A stretch of DNA of 18,785 nucleotides from CATOSK01 sp034423195 (GCA_034423195.1 DAOUIZ010000008.1:1-18785); one strand, 5' to 3'. Counted from the first letter of the stretch, positions 1-7,444 are shown. Translations and numbers: made by a program. The notes: a model not told the origin generated them from the sequence alone.

Positions 1-44
1 ATCTCCTGTTCCAACCGAGTTTCCACCTCATTGAGCAACCCCAT
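1..44 (-). CDS. Start of an unidentified leftward gene (partial)
   Basis: On the minus strand an ATG at 44-42 is preceded by a very purine-rich, SD-like tract (GGAGAGGGGAG, read leftward from about 55) and opens a frame MGLLNEVETRLEQE that runs off the window. Only 14 codons are visible, so no function can be given. The peptide is charged and helix-forming. It is divergent from otsA, and the roughly 230 bp between them would hold both promoters. The strong SD is the main reason for calling it. Confidence 0.5.
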   Translation of the reverse strand, partial: MGLLNEVETRLEQE

Positions 45-88
45 CTCCCCTCTCCTCTCCCTTTTGCTTACCTTATCCTAAAGCCACA

Positions 89-110
89 CCACCTAAATTG
101 GAACGCTACC
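89..110 (+). repeat. Dispersed 22-bp box, copy 1
   Basis: The sequence CCACCTAAA-TTG-GAACGCTACC is one of five good copies in the window (others at 2661-2682 and 3854-3875 inverted, 4002-4023 and 18642-18663 direct), plus one degenerate inverted copy at 3161-3180. Elsewhere the box sits at the edge of a GGGAATCCA-type palindrome or forms inverted ends of a 170-bp element. Here it stands alone between the leftward gene and the otsA promoter. Confidence 0.6.
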
Positions 111-127
111 GCCCTCGCTTCCAAAAT

Positions 128-156
128 TTGACGCCGGCTACATAATATGAGAAAAT
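128..156 (+). promoter_or_regulatory. Probable promoter of otsA
   Basis: TTGACG (128-133) and GAAAAT (151-156) are 17 bp apart, with an extended -10 TG at 148-149. The surroundings are unusually A+T-rich for this genome. Transcription would start near 163, giving a leader of about 115 nt. This is a motif match only. Confidence 0.4.
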
Positions 157-276
157 GATAAACAGTATCGTTAAATCTGCCGTTGGTAGCCCACGGCCGC
201 TGGCCGGAGCGAGAACCAGCGGAGAAGCCACCACCCAACCTTGCCGCTGGCCGAGCGATTTAGAAGTATTGAACTC

Positions 277-1809
277 ATGACAACCGCACGCGCCGTGTGG
301 ACCAGCCAGAGCCTCCAGCAGTTGGTCAAACGTGAACTCGGCGACTGCCACCTGGTCGTGGTCTCCAACCGACAGCCCTACATCTACAAGCTCATCGACG
401 GGCAGGTCAGCTACGAGATGCCCGCCGGCGGCCTTACCAACGCCATCGACCCCCTGATGCAGTCCTGCGGCGGCACCTGGATCGCCCACGGCGGGGGCAC
501 CGGCGACCGGCTCGTCGTGGAGTCGGGGAACAAGGTAATGGTCCCGCCCCACGACCCCAGCTACACCCTCCGCCTCCTCTGGTTGACCGAGGAGGAGGAG
601 CAGGGCTACTACTACGGCTTCTCCAACAACGCCCTCTGGCCCCTTTGCCACAACGCCTACACCGAGCCCCAGTTCGACGCCAAGGACTGGCAGGCCTACC
701 GCCGGGTCAACGAGCTTTTCGCCCGCCAGGTCCTGGACGAGGTCGGGGACCGCCCCTCCGTGGTGTTCACCCAGGACTACCACCTTGCCCTGCTGTCCCA
801 CTTCCTCAAGGACTACAACCCCGACATCATCACCGGGCAATTCTGGCACATCCCCTGGCCCAATCCCGACATCTTCCGCATCTGCCCCTGGCAGGACGAG
901 ATCCTGGAAGGACTGCTGGGCAACGACGTGCTCGGCTTCCACATCGGTGAGCACTCCAACAACTTCGTCGAGACGGTCGCCCGCAGCCTGGATGCCCGGG
1001 TCGAGCGCGATTACAGCCTGGTCAACTACCGGGGCGGCACCACCCTCGTCCGTCCCTTTCCCATCAGCGTCGACTTCGACGAAATCGAGCGCGAGTCCCG
1101 CTCCGCCGCCGTCACCCGGGAAATGGACTCCCTCACCGAGGAGCTTGGACTGGGGGGACGCATCGTCGGACTGGGCATCGACCGCATCGACTACACCAAG
1201 GGCATCCCCCACCGCTTCCGCGCCATCGGACGCTTCTTCGAGAAATACCCCCAGTACCGGGAGAAGGTCGTCTTCGTCCAGGCCGGCGTCATGAGCCGCA
1301 CCGACATCGACGCCTACCAGCGCCTCGCCGAGCAGGTCGATGAACTCCTGGAGGAAATCAACTCCCGCTACGCCACGGGCAGTTGGCAGCCCATCATTTA
1401 CCTGCCCACCGACCTCCCCAGCACCCAGCTCATGGCCCTGCGCCGCCTCGCCCAATTCTGCGTGGTCAGCTCCCTCCACGACGGCATGAACCTCGTCGCC
1501 AAGGAGTACGTCGCCAGCCGCTTCGACGAGGATGGCGTCCTCATCCTCAGTCCCTTCGCCGGCGCCGCCCTGGAGCTGACCCAGGCCCTTATCGTCAACC
1601 CCTACGCCACCGACGATTTCGCCGACAGCATCCTCCAGGCCGTGACCATGCCCCTGGAAGACCGCCAGATGCGGATGCGCCGGATGCGCGCCACCGTCCG
1701 CGAGAACAACATCTACAAGTGGGCCGCCCAGCTCCTGGTGCAGATGCTCCAGCTCAACCGACGCGGCCGGTTCTCCGGGGCGGAACCTGCCCTCTCCTCC
1801 GCGGATTAG
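277..1809 (+). CDS. otsA: Trehalose-6-phosphate synthase (GT20)
   Basis: The 510-residue protein belongs to the retaining glycosyltransferase family GT20, whose OtsA members join UDP- or GDP-glucose to glucose-6-phosphate in the cytoplasm. Visible family signatures are VVVSNRQPY near the N-terminus, PAGGL, QDYHL, FWHIPWPNPDIF, LGIDRIDYTKGI, and the nucleotide-sugar end SSLHDGMNLVAKEYVA followed by LSPFAGAA. I chose ATG 277; the frame is open to a TTG at 241 but with no better ribosome site, and the SD at 277 is weak. A phosphatase gene follows after 20 bp, so the two form an otsAB operon. The WHIPWP...PW segment also resembles glucosylglycerol-phosphate synthases, so a different acceptor sugar cannot be excluded. 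Trehalose is favoured because the neighbour is OtsB-like. Confidence 0.9.
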   Translation: MTTARAVWTSQSLQQLVKRELGDCHLVVVSNRQPYIYKLIDGQVSYEMPAGGLTNAIDPLMQSCGGTWIAHGGGTGDRLVVESGNKVMVPPHDPSYTLRLLWLTEEEEQGYYYGFSNNALWPLCHNAYTEPQFDAKDWQAYRRVNELFARQVLDEVGDRPSVVFTQDYHLALLSHFLKDYNPDIITGQFWHIPWPNPDIFRICPWQDEILEGLLGNDVLGFHIGEHSNNFVETVARSLDARVERDYSLVNYRGGTTLVRPFPISVDFDEIERESRSAAVTREMDSLTEELGLGGRIVGLGIDRIDYTKGIPHRFRAIGRFFEKYPQYREKVVFVQAGVMSRTDIDAYQRLAEQVDELLEEINSRYATGSWQPIIYLPTDLPSTQLMALRRLAQFCVVSSLHDGMNLVAKEYVASRFDEDGVLILSPFAGAALELTQALIVNPYATDDFADSILQAVTMPLEDRQMRMRRMRATVRENNIYKWAAQLLVQMLQLNRRGRFSGAEPALSSAD

Positions 1810-1829
1810 ACCCCCAGGGAAGCCCGCCG

Positions 1830-2621
1830 GTGCCCCACCTCCTCACCGTCTGGCCCAGCGTCGCGTCCCGCCTCGCCGCCGCCCCACAAGTGCTGCTCCT
1901 GCTGGACTACGACGGCACCCTCAGCCCCATCGTAGCCCGCCCCGAGTTGGCGGTCCTTCCTTCCGAAACCCGGCAGGCCCTCGCCGGCCTGGCGGACCAC
2001 CCGCGCTTCCGCGTCGGCGTCGTCAGCGGGCGCGGCCTCTCCGACCTGGAGGAAAGGGTAGACCTCCCCGGCATCATCTACGCCGGCAATCACGGCATGG
2101 AAATCACCTTCCCGGAAGACTCTTTCACCCACCCCCAGGCCGCCCGCCTCCACCCCGTCCTCCAGAACGCCGCCGGAGAACTGCGGGAGCGCCTTCACCG
2201 TCACCCGGGAGTCATCGTCGAGGACAAGGGCCTCACCCTAAGCGTCCACTACCGCCAGGCTTCCCCGGAGTCCGTCCCCGAAATCCGGCGCGATTTCGAT
2301 GAAGTCATCTCCGCGGCCCCGCCGGAAGACGTCCGGGTCACTCAGGGAAAAATGGTCCTGGAAGTACGCCCCAACATCGATTGGGGCAAGGGCCAGGCCA
2401 TCGGGAAAATCCGGGAAACCGCCGCCCTGGATGCCCTTCCCATCTTCTTCGGTGACGACCTCACCGACGAGGAAGGGTTTCAAGTGGTCCAGGACGCCGG
2501 CGGCATCGCCGTGTTCGTCGGCCCGGCCCGCCAGCCCACCCGGGCGGCCTACCGGGTCGATTCCCCGGAGGAAGTCACCGAAACCCTCCGCCTGCTCCGC
2601 GCCTTGTTCCCTTGCACTTGA
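1830..2621 (+). CDS. otsB: Trehalose-6-phosphate phosphatase (HAD family)
   Basis: The 263-residue HAD-type phosphatase would remove phosphate from trehalose-6-phosphate, completing the pathway begun by the gene upstream. The nucleophile motif DYDGTLSP places D26 and D28 in the active site, VVSGR is motif II, and FFGDDLTDEEGF is the Mg-binding motif IV. AGNHGMEI and KMVLEVRP are typical OtsB cap and core segments. The start is GTG 1830, preceded by AGGGAAG and only 20 bp after otsA. The frame is open further upstream, but that part overlaps otsA out of phase and is a shadow. The end is a true TGA stop; reading on gives only a short non-conserved tail. Confidence 0.92.
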   Translation: MPHLLTVWPSVASRLAAAPQVLLLLDYDGTLSPIVARPELAVLPSETRQALAGLADHPRFRVGVVSGRGLSDLEERVDLPGIIYAGNHGMEITFPEDSFTHPQAARLHPVLQNAAGELRERLHRHPGVIVEDKGLTLSVHYRQASPESVPEIRRDFDEVISAAPPEDVRVTQGKMVLEVRPNIDWGKGQAIGKIRETAALDALPIFFGDDLTDEEGFQVVQDAGGIAVFVGPARQPTRAAYRVDSPEEVTETLRLLRALFPCT

Positions 2622-2660
2622 CCTGAGTCCGGCGCTCCCTGCTCCACAACATCACTTGCG

Positions 2661-2758
2661 GGTAGCGTTGCAACTTAGGTGGTCGCCCCCACCCTCCTCC
2701 TATCATTCCCGCTAAAAGCCTGCCCCGCGTAGGCGTGGGTTGGGAATCCACCAGCCCC
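2661..2758. repeat. Box plus REP-like palindrome
   Basis: An inverted copy of the 22-bp box (2661-2682, GGTAGCG...TTAGGTGG) is followed by an imperfect palindrome of the ATTCCCGC...GGGAATCCA type (2702-2758). The same order recurs at 3161-3217 and, mirrored, at 18568-18663. The gap after otsB (2622-2880) holds nothing else I can support. Confidence 0.6.
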
Positions 2759-2880
2759 CTGTTTCCCCGGGACAAACTTCTCCGGGTACTAGCGGTGGCT
2801 ATTGGAGGGATGGCTGGAAAACCAATCCAGGAGACACGCCAAAAGGTTTGAAAGAATTTCCCCCCGTTCCATTTCGGGCG

Positions 2881-3120
2881 TTACATGGCTAAGGAGAGCG
2901 TAATCATGGTAGCCATCAGGGTTATCCACGCCCCGCCCATCAGAATGTACAGGTTGTTGAAGCGGGAGTTCATGGTTGATTCGAGAGAGTTCATCCGGTT
3001 CTCAATGGACGCCATCCGGCTCTCGATAGACCCCATCCGGTTCTCAATGGAATCCAAGCGGGCGTCGACCTGCTCGTAAGCGCCTTCGAGACGGCTGATG
3101 CGTTGTTCGTGTGTAGCCAC
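2881..3120 (-). CDS. Small coiled-coil, tail-anchored membrane protein
   Basis: This 79-residue protein starts at GTG 3120, which is decided by a strong SD (AAGGAGGG at 3134-3127); the longer upstream frame has no such site. Residues 1-50 are a continuous coiled coil built from seven-residue units of the form x-S-I-E-x-R-M (DSIENRM, GSIESRM, ASIENRM, NSLESTM). The last 23 residues form one hydrophobic helix (LYILMGGAWITLMATMIT). This layout suits a tail-anchored oligomer, loosely like XhlA- or DUF1640-type small coiled-coil membrane proteins. No enzymatic motif is present and function is unknown. It stands alone on the minus strand between repeat elements. Confidence 0.75.
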   Translation of the reverse strand: MATHEQRISRLEGAYEQVDARLDSIENRMGSIESRMASIENRMNSLESTMNSRFNNLYILMGGAWITLMATMITLSLAM

Positions 3121-3160
3121 GGGGAGCCCTCCTTGGGGGTGTTGTCCATTGTACGTTGCC

Positions 3161-3217
3161 GGTAGCGGTATTGTAAGGTCCCGGCCGTCACCCCGGTGTA
3201 GGCGGGGACCCAGACCC
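3161..3217. repeat. Degenerate box plus REP-like palindrome
   Basis: A decayed inverted box (GGTAGCGGTATTGTAAGG, 3161-3178) is followed by a CACCCCGGTGTAGGCGGGGACCCAGACCC palindrome-type sequence, written here as CACCCCGG and GGCGGGGACCCAGACCC. The order matches the better copy at 2661-2758. It lies just upstream of the coiled-coil gene. Confidence 0.45.
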
Positions 3218-3272
3218 TCGTAACCCTCTCCCACCCAGCCAAGTCGTCCACATCGGACACTCCCTCCATCTC

Positions 3273-3300
3273 AGGGGGTTTGGAGATGAATCCCCCAACG
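3273..3300. repeat. G-rich dispersed element, copy 1 (variant)
   Basis: AGGGGGTTTGGAGATGAATCCCCCAACG is read here as AGGGGGTTTGGAG plus ATGAATCCCCCAACG. It is a diverged copy of the element that is perfect at 6652-6671 and 7466-7485. It sits where the hicA remnant ends. Confidence 0.55.
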
Positions 3301-3309
3301 GAGCCTCCA

Positions 3310-3476
3310 TCTCCCGACCTCCCCCCTTGGCAGGCGGAAGCGGCAATCCAGGCCCTTGTCGTCGGTTCCCCCAGTATCGCGTTGACCGTTGACTGTCAGT
3401 TTGACCAAACTGGCACTCGTGCTATTGTGCTGCACCCCATGTTCTATAATTTCGTGCGTAGTTCCCGGTAGGTCAT
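3310..3476 (-). pseudogene. hicA toxin remnant
   Basis: The ATG at 3476-3474 overlaps the hicB stop codon (ATGA) and opens MTYRELRTKL, then an in-frame TAG, then NMGCSTIAR. This is the usual beginning of a HicA mRNA-interferase (a double-stranded-RNA-binding-like fold). Further on, a different frame gives STRYWGN...LPLPPAKGG, which faintly resembles the HicA part around its catalytic GSH motif, but no G-S-H is seen. The coding sequence is therefore broken by a nonsense codon and probably a frameshift, and toxin activity is unlikely. The first 20 codons are convincing; the distal part and the left boundary are tentative. Confidence 0.55.
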
Positions 3477-3717
3477 ACTGTAACTGTCAATGTTCCCTCG
3501 GGACTGCACAAGGGAGTAAGCTCCGGTGGGAGCCCCTGCCCATCTTCCATGCAAACTTGGATGATCGTTTGCGCTACTGCCAACAGGCTCTTGAGCGTTT
3601 CTTCTGGACTATCGCCCCAGGCCACGCAACCCTGAAGAACCGGAGCCTCCGCCTGGTACATCCATCCCTGGTCTTCCGTAGGCTCGTGAGCACGTAATTC
3701 AGTTGGTAGATGTCCAT
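3473..3717 (-). pseudogene. hicB-like antitoxin, frameshifted
   Basis: A good SD (GGAGAAGG) precedes ATG 3717, which opens MDIYQLNYVLTSLRKTRDG, a typical HicB beginning. The rest of the HicB fold, MYQAEAPVLQGCVAWG...EETLKSLLAVAQTII, continues in another frame up to TGA 3475-3473. Joining the two needs one extra base near 3652-3665, so the gene looks disrupted by a single-base deletion or a sequencing error. HicB proteins neutralise HicA and repress their own operon. The order here is hicB then hicA, with overlapping ATGA. Because the partner also carries a stop, decay of the whole module is the simpler reading. Confidence 0.65.
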
Positions 3718-3853
3718 ATTTCCTTCTCCTGCACGTCGTTCCCCTCTTAACGAATATTTCCATTTTGCTCTGCTTGAGGCTATTGGTCAAAGGAAACGCT
3801 TTCAACAGGCTTGCACCACCCTCGCCCGGACTCATCATTCGGTCTACCCGTTT

Positions 3854-4023
3854 GGCAGCGTTGCAATTTGGGTGGTTTCATTCCCTCCCCGCCTCCTTCT
3901 ACCCCATCTTTCCCGCTTAGAGCCTGCCCCTGGCGACCGAGGAGGGACGACGAAGGAGGGAAAGGGGCGGGAATCCAGACCCCCGTCGCCGTCGAGATGC
4001 TCCACCTAAAGCGGAACCCTGCC
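3854..4023. mobile_element. 170-bp MITE-like element with inverted 22-bp ends
   Basis: An inverted box (3854-3875, GGCAGCGTTG...GGGTGG) and a direct box (4002-4023, CCACCTAAA...CCCTGCC) bound a segment holding a REP-like TTTCCCGC...GCGGGAATCCAGACCCCC palindrome. There is no coding capacity, so it would need a transposase supplied elsewhere. It ends 15 bp before the promoter of the HAD gene. The stretch 3718-4157 without a gene is occupied mostly by this element and that promoter. Confidence 0.55.
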
Positions 4024-4038
4024 CCCGTTTGCGGCAAG

Positions 4039-4067
4039 TTTCACAATCCCCGTCATTATGCTAGAAT
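4039..4067 (+). promoter_or_regulatory. Probable promoter of the HAD-selenoprotein operon
   Basis: TTTCAC (4039-4044) and TAGAAT (4062-4067) are separated by 17 bp, with an extended -10 TG at 4059-4060 (TGCTAGAAT). Transcription would start near 4074 and give a leader of about 84 nt to ATG 4158. It would serve the three genes up to 6615. Confidence 0.5.
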
Positions 4068-4157
4068 GCCTCAACTTTCCCGTCTCTCATCTGCCCTCCG
4101 TCAGGCCGCGCCGTTCTTCTCGTCAGGGGTCGTGCCTGGGCAAGCGCAAGGCCGTAG

Positions 4158-4892
4158 ATGATAAAAGTTGTAACCTTCGACTTCTACAACACGCTGGTCA
4201 AATTCTGGCCCCCGCTGGAGCAGATCCAGCAGGCGGCGTGTCAGGAGTTCGGGTTGAACGTCTCCGAGGAAGGAATCACCCGGGGCTATGCCGTGGCCGA
4301 TGTCTTCTTCAACAGCGAGAACGCCCGGCTTCCCCTAACCCTCCGCACCGACTCCCAACGCCTCGAGTTCTTCACCGTCTACGAGCAGATGATCCTCCAG
4401 GAGGCCGGCCTCGGCGTCTCCCTCGACCTCGCCCGCCAGGTCTGGCAGATGGCCTCCGCCGTCCCCAAGGAGTTCACCCCCTTCGAGGATACCGCCGGTG
4501 CCCTCGCCGAGATCCATGACAACGGCTACCAGATCGGCATCCTCTCCAACCTCCGCCGCAACATGGACGAGCTCTGCGACCGCCTTGGATTGAGCCAGTA
4601 CCTCGATTTCGTCCTCAGCCCCGCCGAAGCCGGCGCCGAAAAGCCGGCCCCTCCCATCTTCCACGCCGCTCTCAGGCGGGCCACCGCCCAGCCGGAAGAG
4701 GCCGTCCACGTCGGCGACCAGCACAAGGCCGATGTCCTCGGCGCCCGTTCCGTGGGAATGCACGCCGTCCTCCTCGACCGGGGCGGCTACCACTCCGACG
4801 TCAACGACTGCACCAGGATAGCCTCCCTGGACGAGCTGCCTCCCGTCCTCGCCGGCGCCCCCCAGTCCCTCAACTCCTACCGGCACGGCTAG
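4158..4892 (+). CDS. HAD-superfamily hydrolase
   Basis: The 244-residue protein has all four HAD motifs: nucleophile VTFDFYNTLV (D8; the usual second Asp is replaced by Tyr, as in REG-2/HDHD3-like and some dehalogenase-like members), ILSN for motif II, the lysine of AEKPAPPIF, and HVGDQHKAD with D187 and D192 for Mg binding. A helical cap is expected between motifs I and II. Loss of the second Asp weakens a simple phosphatase call, so the substrate is open. ATG 4158 has a modest AAGG ribosome site. It is the first gene of a likely three-gene operon with two selenoproteins (gap to the next gene 79 bp). Confidence 0.85.
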   Translation: MIKVVTFDFYNTLVKFWPPLEQIQQAACQEFGLNVSEEGITRGYAVADVFFNSENARLPLTLRTDSQRLEFFTVYEQMILQEAGLGVSLDLARQVWQMASAVPKEFTPFEDTAGALAEIHDNGYQIGILSNLRRNMDELCDRLGLSQYLDFVLSPAEAGAEKPAPPIFHAALRRATAQPEEAVHVGDQHKADVLGARSVGMHAVLLDRGGYHSDVNDCTRIASLDELPPVLAGAPQSLNSYRHG

Positions 4893-4971
4893 TCCTCTTC
4901 CCATCCTCTGCGGAACAACCGGCACACCCGGGCAGACCCCAACGTCTCCCTCCGCCAGTACAGGAGCCGCC

Positions 4972-5604
4972 ATGACCCAGCCCCTCCACCTAGAGCGCGA
5001 TCCCACCGAGCCCGTCAAGGTAATCGTCTGGTACGACTACATTTGACCCTGGTGCTATGTCGGCCTGGAGCGGGTCGACAAGTTGTCCCAGGACTACAAC
5101 ATCTCCGTAATCGGCCAGGCCTACCTCCTGCGGCCTGACACCCCAAAGGAAGGCATCGTCCGCCAGCCCCGCCCCGGCGAGACCGAAGACCTCCTCAGCG
5201 AACCCCTGCGCAGCCAGGCCGGCGACGCCAACCTCATCATGCGGCCTCCCCCGGTCACCCCCAACACCATGCACATCCTCGAGGCCACCGAGTACGCCCA
5301 GCAGCAGGGCAAGTTCATGGAGTTCCACCATGCCGCCTACAAGGCCTACTGGGAAGACCGCAAGGACCTGGGAGACCTCGCCGTCATCGAAGAAGTCGCC
5401 GACACCGTCTCCCTCAACTCCGCCGAGCTCCTCAACCACCTGGAGACCGGCAAGCACACCGAAGCCGTCATGACCCAGTACCAGCAGGCCCTCCAGCACG
5501 GCATACGCGGCATCCCAACCTTCGTAGTCGGCAACCTCCTCTTCACCGGCGCCCACCCCTACGAAATCTTCCAGTCCGCCATGAAAAAAGTCCTGGAGGA
5601 GTAG
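4972..5604 (+). CDS. Selenocysteine-containing FrnE/DsbA-like thiol oxidoreductase
   Basis: The 210-residue protein is read through an in-frame TGA at 5044-5046 as selenocysteine (U25). ATG 4972 has a clear SD (AGGAG, 4962-4966). The N-terminus VKVIVWYDYI-U-PWCYVGLERV matches the CPWCYIG active site of the FrnE/DsbA branch of the thioredoxin fold, with U replacing the first, catalytic Cys and C28 retained. The helical insertion and the cis-proline region HGIRGIPTFVVGN near the C-terminus are typical of the family. Without recoding, the protein would start at 5083 and lose its active site and first strand. There is no signal peptide, so it is likely cytosolic. It would act in thiol-disulfide or isomerase-type chemistry; the substrate is unknown. 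Confidence 0.93.
5044..5079 (+). promoter_or_regulatory. Putative SECIS hairpin of the FrnE/DsbA-like gene
   Basis: The UGA (5044-5046) is followed after 12 nt by a 7-bp stem GUCGGCC (5059-5065) with GGUCGAC (5073-5079), including one G-U pair. The 7-nt loop UGGAGCG carries the GG expected for SelB recognition. The distance from UGA fits the E. coli fdhF element. The structure is drawn by eye. Confidence 0.65.
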
Positions 5605-5685
5605 AAGTCCGCCCCGCCGCATCCCGTATTCATACGCCCCGGATGAACCGTCCGAGGTCTATCTCCAAGACCCGGAGGCCCTCCC

Positions 5686-6615
5686 ATGACCATCGACCCC
5701 AAGGCCCTCGTCGCCAACCCGGAAACTATCCCCTTCTCCCGCCTCAAGTACCTCGTCCGCCAGTCCGACGAGGACGTCACCCGCTTCATGAACCAGCTCT
5801 TCAACCTCGCCGCCGTCGCCAGGGACGAGAACGACTGGCAGCCCGTTGACCAGTTCCTCAACCGCTGGGAGGACATCCTCACCGACCGCCTCGCCCTCCC
5901 CATGGCCTTCGACTCCGCCCCCTGGACCCCCTTCACCAAGCCCCTGTCCGAAGCCAGGATCGCCGTCCTCACCACCGGCGGCATCCACACCGCCGCTCAG
6001 GAACCCTTCAACGTGGATGGCGACTGGTCCTGTCGGGAAATTCCCCTGGACACGCCCCTGGAGGACTTCCGCGTCGCCCACTCCCACTACGACACCAGCG
6101 GCGTCGCCCAGGACATAGACGCCGTCCTGCCCATCCACCGCCTCCGGGACCTGGCCGCCGAGGGCGTCATTGGACAGGCCCAGGACCCCACCTTCAGCTT
6201 CATGGGGTTCATCCCCGACGTCGCCGGACTCATGGAGGTCAGCGCCCCCGAGGTCGCCGGACGCCTCAAGGACGACGGCGTGGATGGCGTCGTCATCGGG
6301 ACCACTTGACCCCGCTGTCATCAGTCCGGTGGACTGATCGCCCGCACCATCGAAGCCGCCGGAATCCCCACCGTCGTCGTCATGGTCGACCGCCAGAAGG
6401 CCGCCACCATATCCGTCCCCCGCGGCCTCATCCTCCGCTTCCCCTTCGGCCGTCCCTTCGGCGCTCCCGGCAGCCCGGACCAGCAGCGAGTCGTCCTCGA
6501 GGACGCGCTGGAAGTCCTCAGCACCGCCTCCCAGCCCGGCCACATAGTCTCATCCCCCTACCGCTGGCGCCGCGAAGACTACGCCTCCATCCTGGCCCAA
6601 CGCCAAGGAAAATAA
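5686..6615 (+). CDS. Selenoprotein of the glycine/sarcosine/betaine reductase B family
   Basis: The 309-residue protein is continuous when TGA 6307-6309 is read as selenocysteine (U208). ATG 5686 follows GGAGG (5674-5678). Before the UGA come family segments VLTTGGIHT, DGDWSCREIP, VAHSHYDTSGVAQDIDAVLP, IHRLRDLAAEGVIG and FSFMGFIPD; after it, T-U-PRCHQSGGLIARTIEAAGIPTVVV continues the same fold. The U-x-x-C-H-Q motif matches the redox site of GrdB-related proteins, where Sec accepts the substrate carbon or takes part in reductive cleavage. The companion GrdA and GrdC/D genes are not in the window, so amino-acid reduction is not shown; this short family is probably a stand-alone redox enzyme of unknown substrate. 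Standard calling splits it into fragments around 6309 and 6382. Confidence 0.93.
6307..6338 (+). promoter_or_regulatory. Putative SECIS hairpin of the GrdB-like gene
   Basis: Ten nucleotides after the UGA lies a perfect 8-bp stem AUCAGUCC (6320-6327) with GGACUGAU (6331-6338), closed by the loop GGU. A GGU apical loop is the hallmark of the bacterial SECIS bound by SelB. This is the most convincing of the three hairpins. Confidence 0.8.
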
Positions 6616-6640
6616 CCGCCCAGGCCGGGCAACCCCATAA

Positions 6641-6674
6641 ATACAGGGGGTTTGGGGGATGCATCCCCCAACGT
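6641..6674. repeat. G-rich dispersed element, copy 2
   Basis: ATACAGGGGG precedes a perfect 20-bp palindrome TTGGGGGATGCATCCCCCAA (6652-6671). It lies 25 bp after the GrdB-like stop, and could fold as a hairpin at the end of that operon, but has no U-tract. The rest of 6616-6793 holds nothing I can identify. Confidence 0.7.
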
Positions 6675-6793
6675 GCCTCCCGGCCCGTCACTGGCGAAAA
6701 ACACCACCATGCAGATGCCGCACCGCGATACCCATCCCTGCCACATTCAACAATTGCTAGTGAGTGGCACTCGCAACCGGCCCGGCCCTTTGT

Positions 6794-7150
6794 TTACAAC
6801 CTGAGCAGGTTTACCGGCGTCAGCCGTCCGTTGACCGGATCAACCGCCAGGAGCGCGTCTTCCAGCGCGATTACCCCCAGCAGGCAGGGCTCACCCTCTT
6901 CTCCAAATATGACCGGCGTGGGAAACTCCTTCCCTTCCAGCCTTATAGTGGTCCGTCCCACGTCGGTTGGGACAACCCTCCCGTCAGCCAGTTCCGACAG
7001 GGCTGAACGCTCCACCGGCACCTCCAATCGTTCCAGCAGTTGCCTGGGAACGGTCGTGAAGGTCGAGCCGGTGTCCACCGTTACTTCCAGTTGTTCAAAC
7101 CTGTTCCCCTGGGGGTCTCCCACTCCGATGGTTATCTGTACCCTTCCCAT
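6794..7150 (-). CDS. Retropepsin-like aspartic protease (clan AA)
   Basis: The 118-residue protein starts at ATG 7150, with GGAG 5 nt upstream; the frame is open 16 codons further but without a better site. The strand-turn LEVTVDTGSTFTTVPRQLL holds the catalytic Asp of a D-T-G-S/A motif (D26), and the second half VIFGEEGEPCLLGVIALEDALLAVD follows the retropepsin pattern of a hydrophobic-G-hydrophobic element. Such single-domain proteins act as dimers. Their bacterial substrates are mostly unknown. It is a leftward single gene between two rightward operons, flanked by repeats on both sides, with the element G2 downstream. Confidence 0.8.
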   Translation of the reverse strand: MGRVQITIGVGDPQGNRFEQLEVTVDTGSTFTTVPRQLLERLEVPVERSALSELADGRVVPTDVGRTTIRLEGKEFPTPVIFGEEGEPCLLGVIALEDALLAVDPVNGRLTPVNLLRL

Positions 7151-7307
7151 TCTTACTCCGCAGGACCCGGCATCCTCTGCTTTAACAACCTTCGTCAAGA
7201 TGCACGATGTCTGGCATCCCGTTCCTCGTCAGCCCTCATCCCAGATTACAGGTTCTTGGGCGGCATGTTCAACCGGCTGCCGTCGGCCTGCCTGCGTGGG
7301 CCACAGA

Positions 7308-7422
7308 GCCGCCCAGCGCTCTTAGACAAGTTGCCTATGCGGGGCGCGAAAGCGGCGACTTTCCAATCACAAGCCGCCCAGCGCTCTTAGACAAGTTGCC
7401 TACGCGGGGCGCGAAAGCGGCG
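7308..7422. repeat. Two-copy TTAGACAAGTT repeat
   Basis: A 50-nt unit occurs at 7308-7357 and 7373-7422 with one mismatch and a 65-bp period. Each holds CTTAGACAAGTTGCCTA followed by a GC-rich hairpin around GGGGCGCGAAAGCG. The core is shared with arrays in nuoF, after nuoF and after the reductase gene. The gene-free stretch 7151-7611 contains this array, element G3 and a possible promoter. Confidence 0.8.
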
Positions 7423-7444
7423 CCCCTCCAACCACGGGAACCCA

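Noticed and set aside
106..1479. Minus-strand open frame of 457 codons opposite otsA
   Set aside because: It has the same shadow composition, and otsA on the plus strand is clearly the real gene.
2810..2851. Tiny ORF of 13 codons after GGAGGG
   Set aside because: It is too short and isolated, with no conserved feature; the SD-like match is probably chance.
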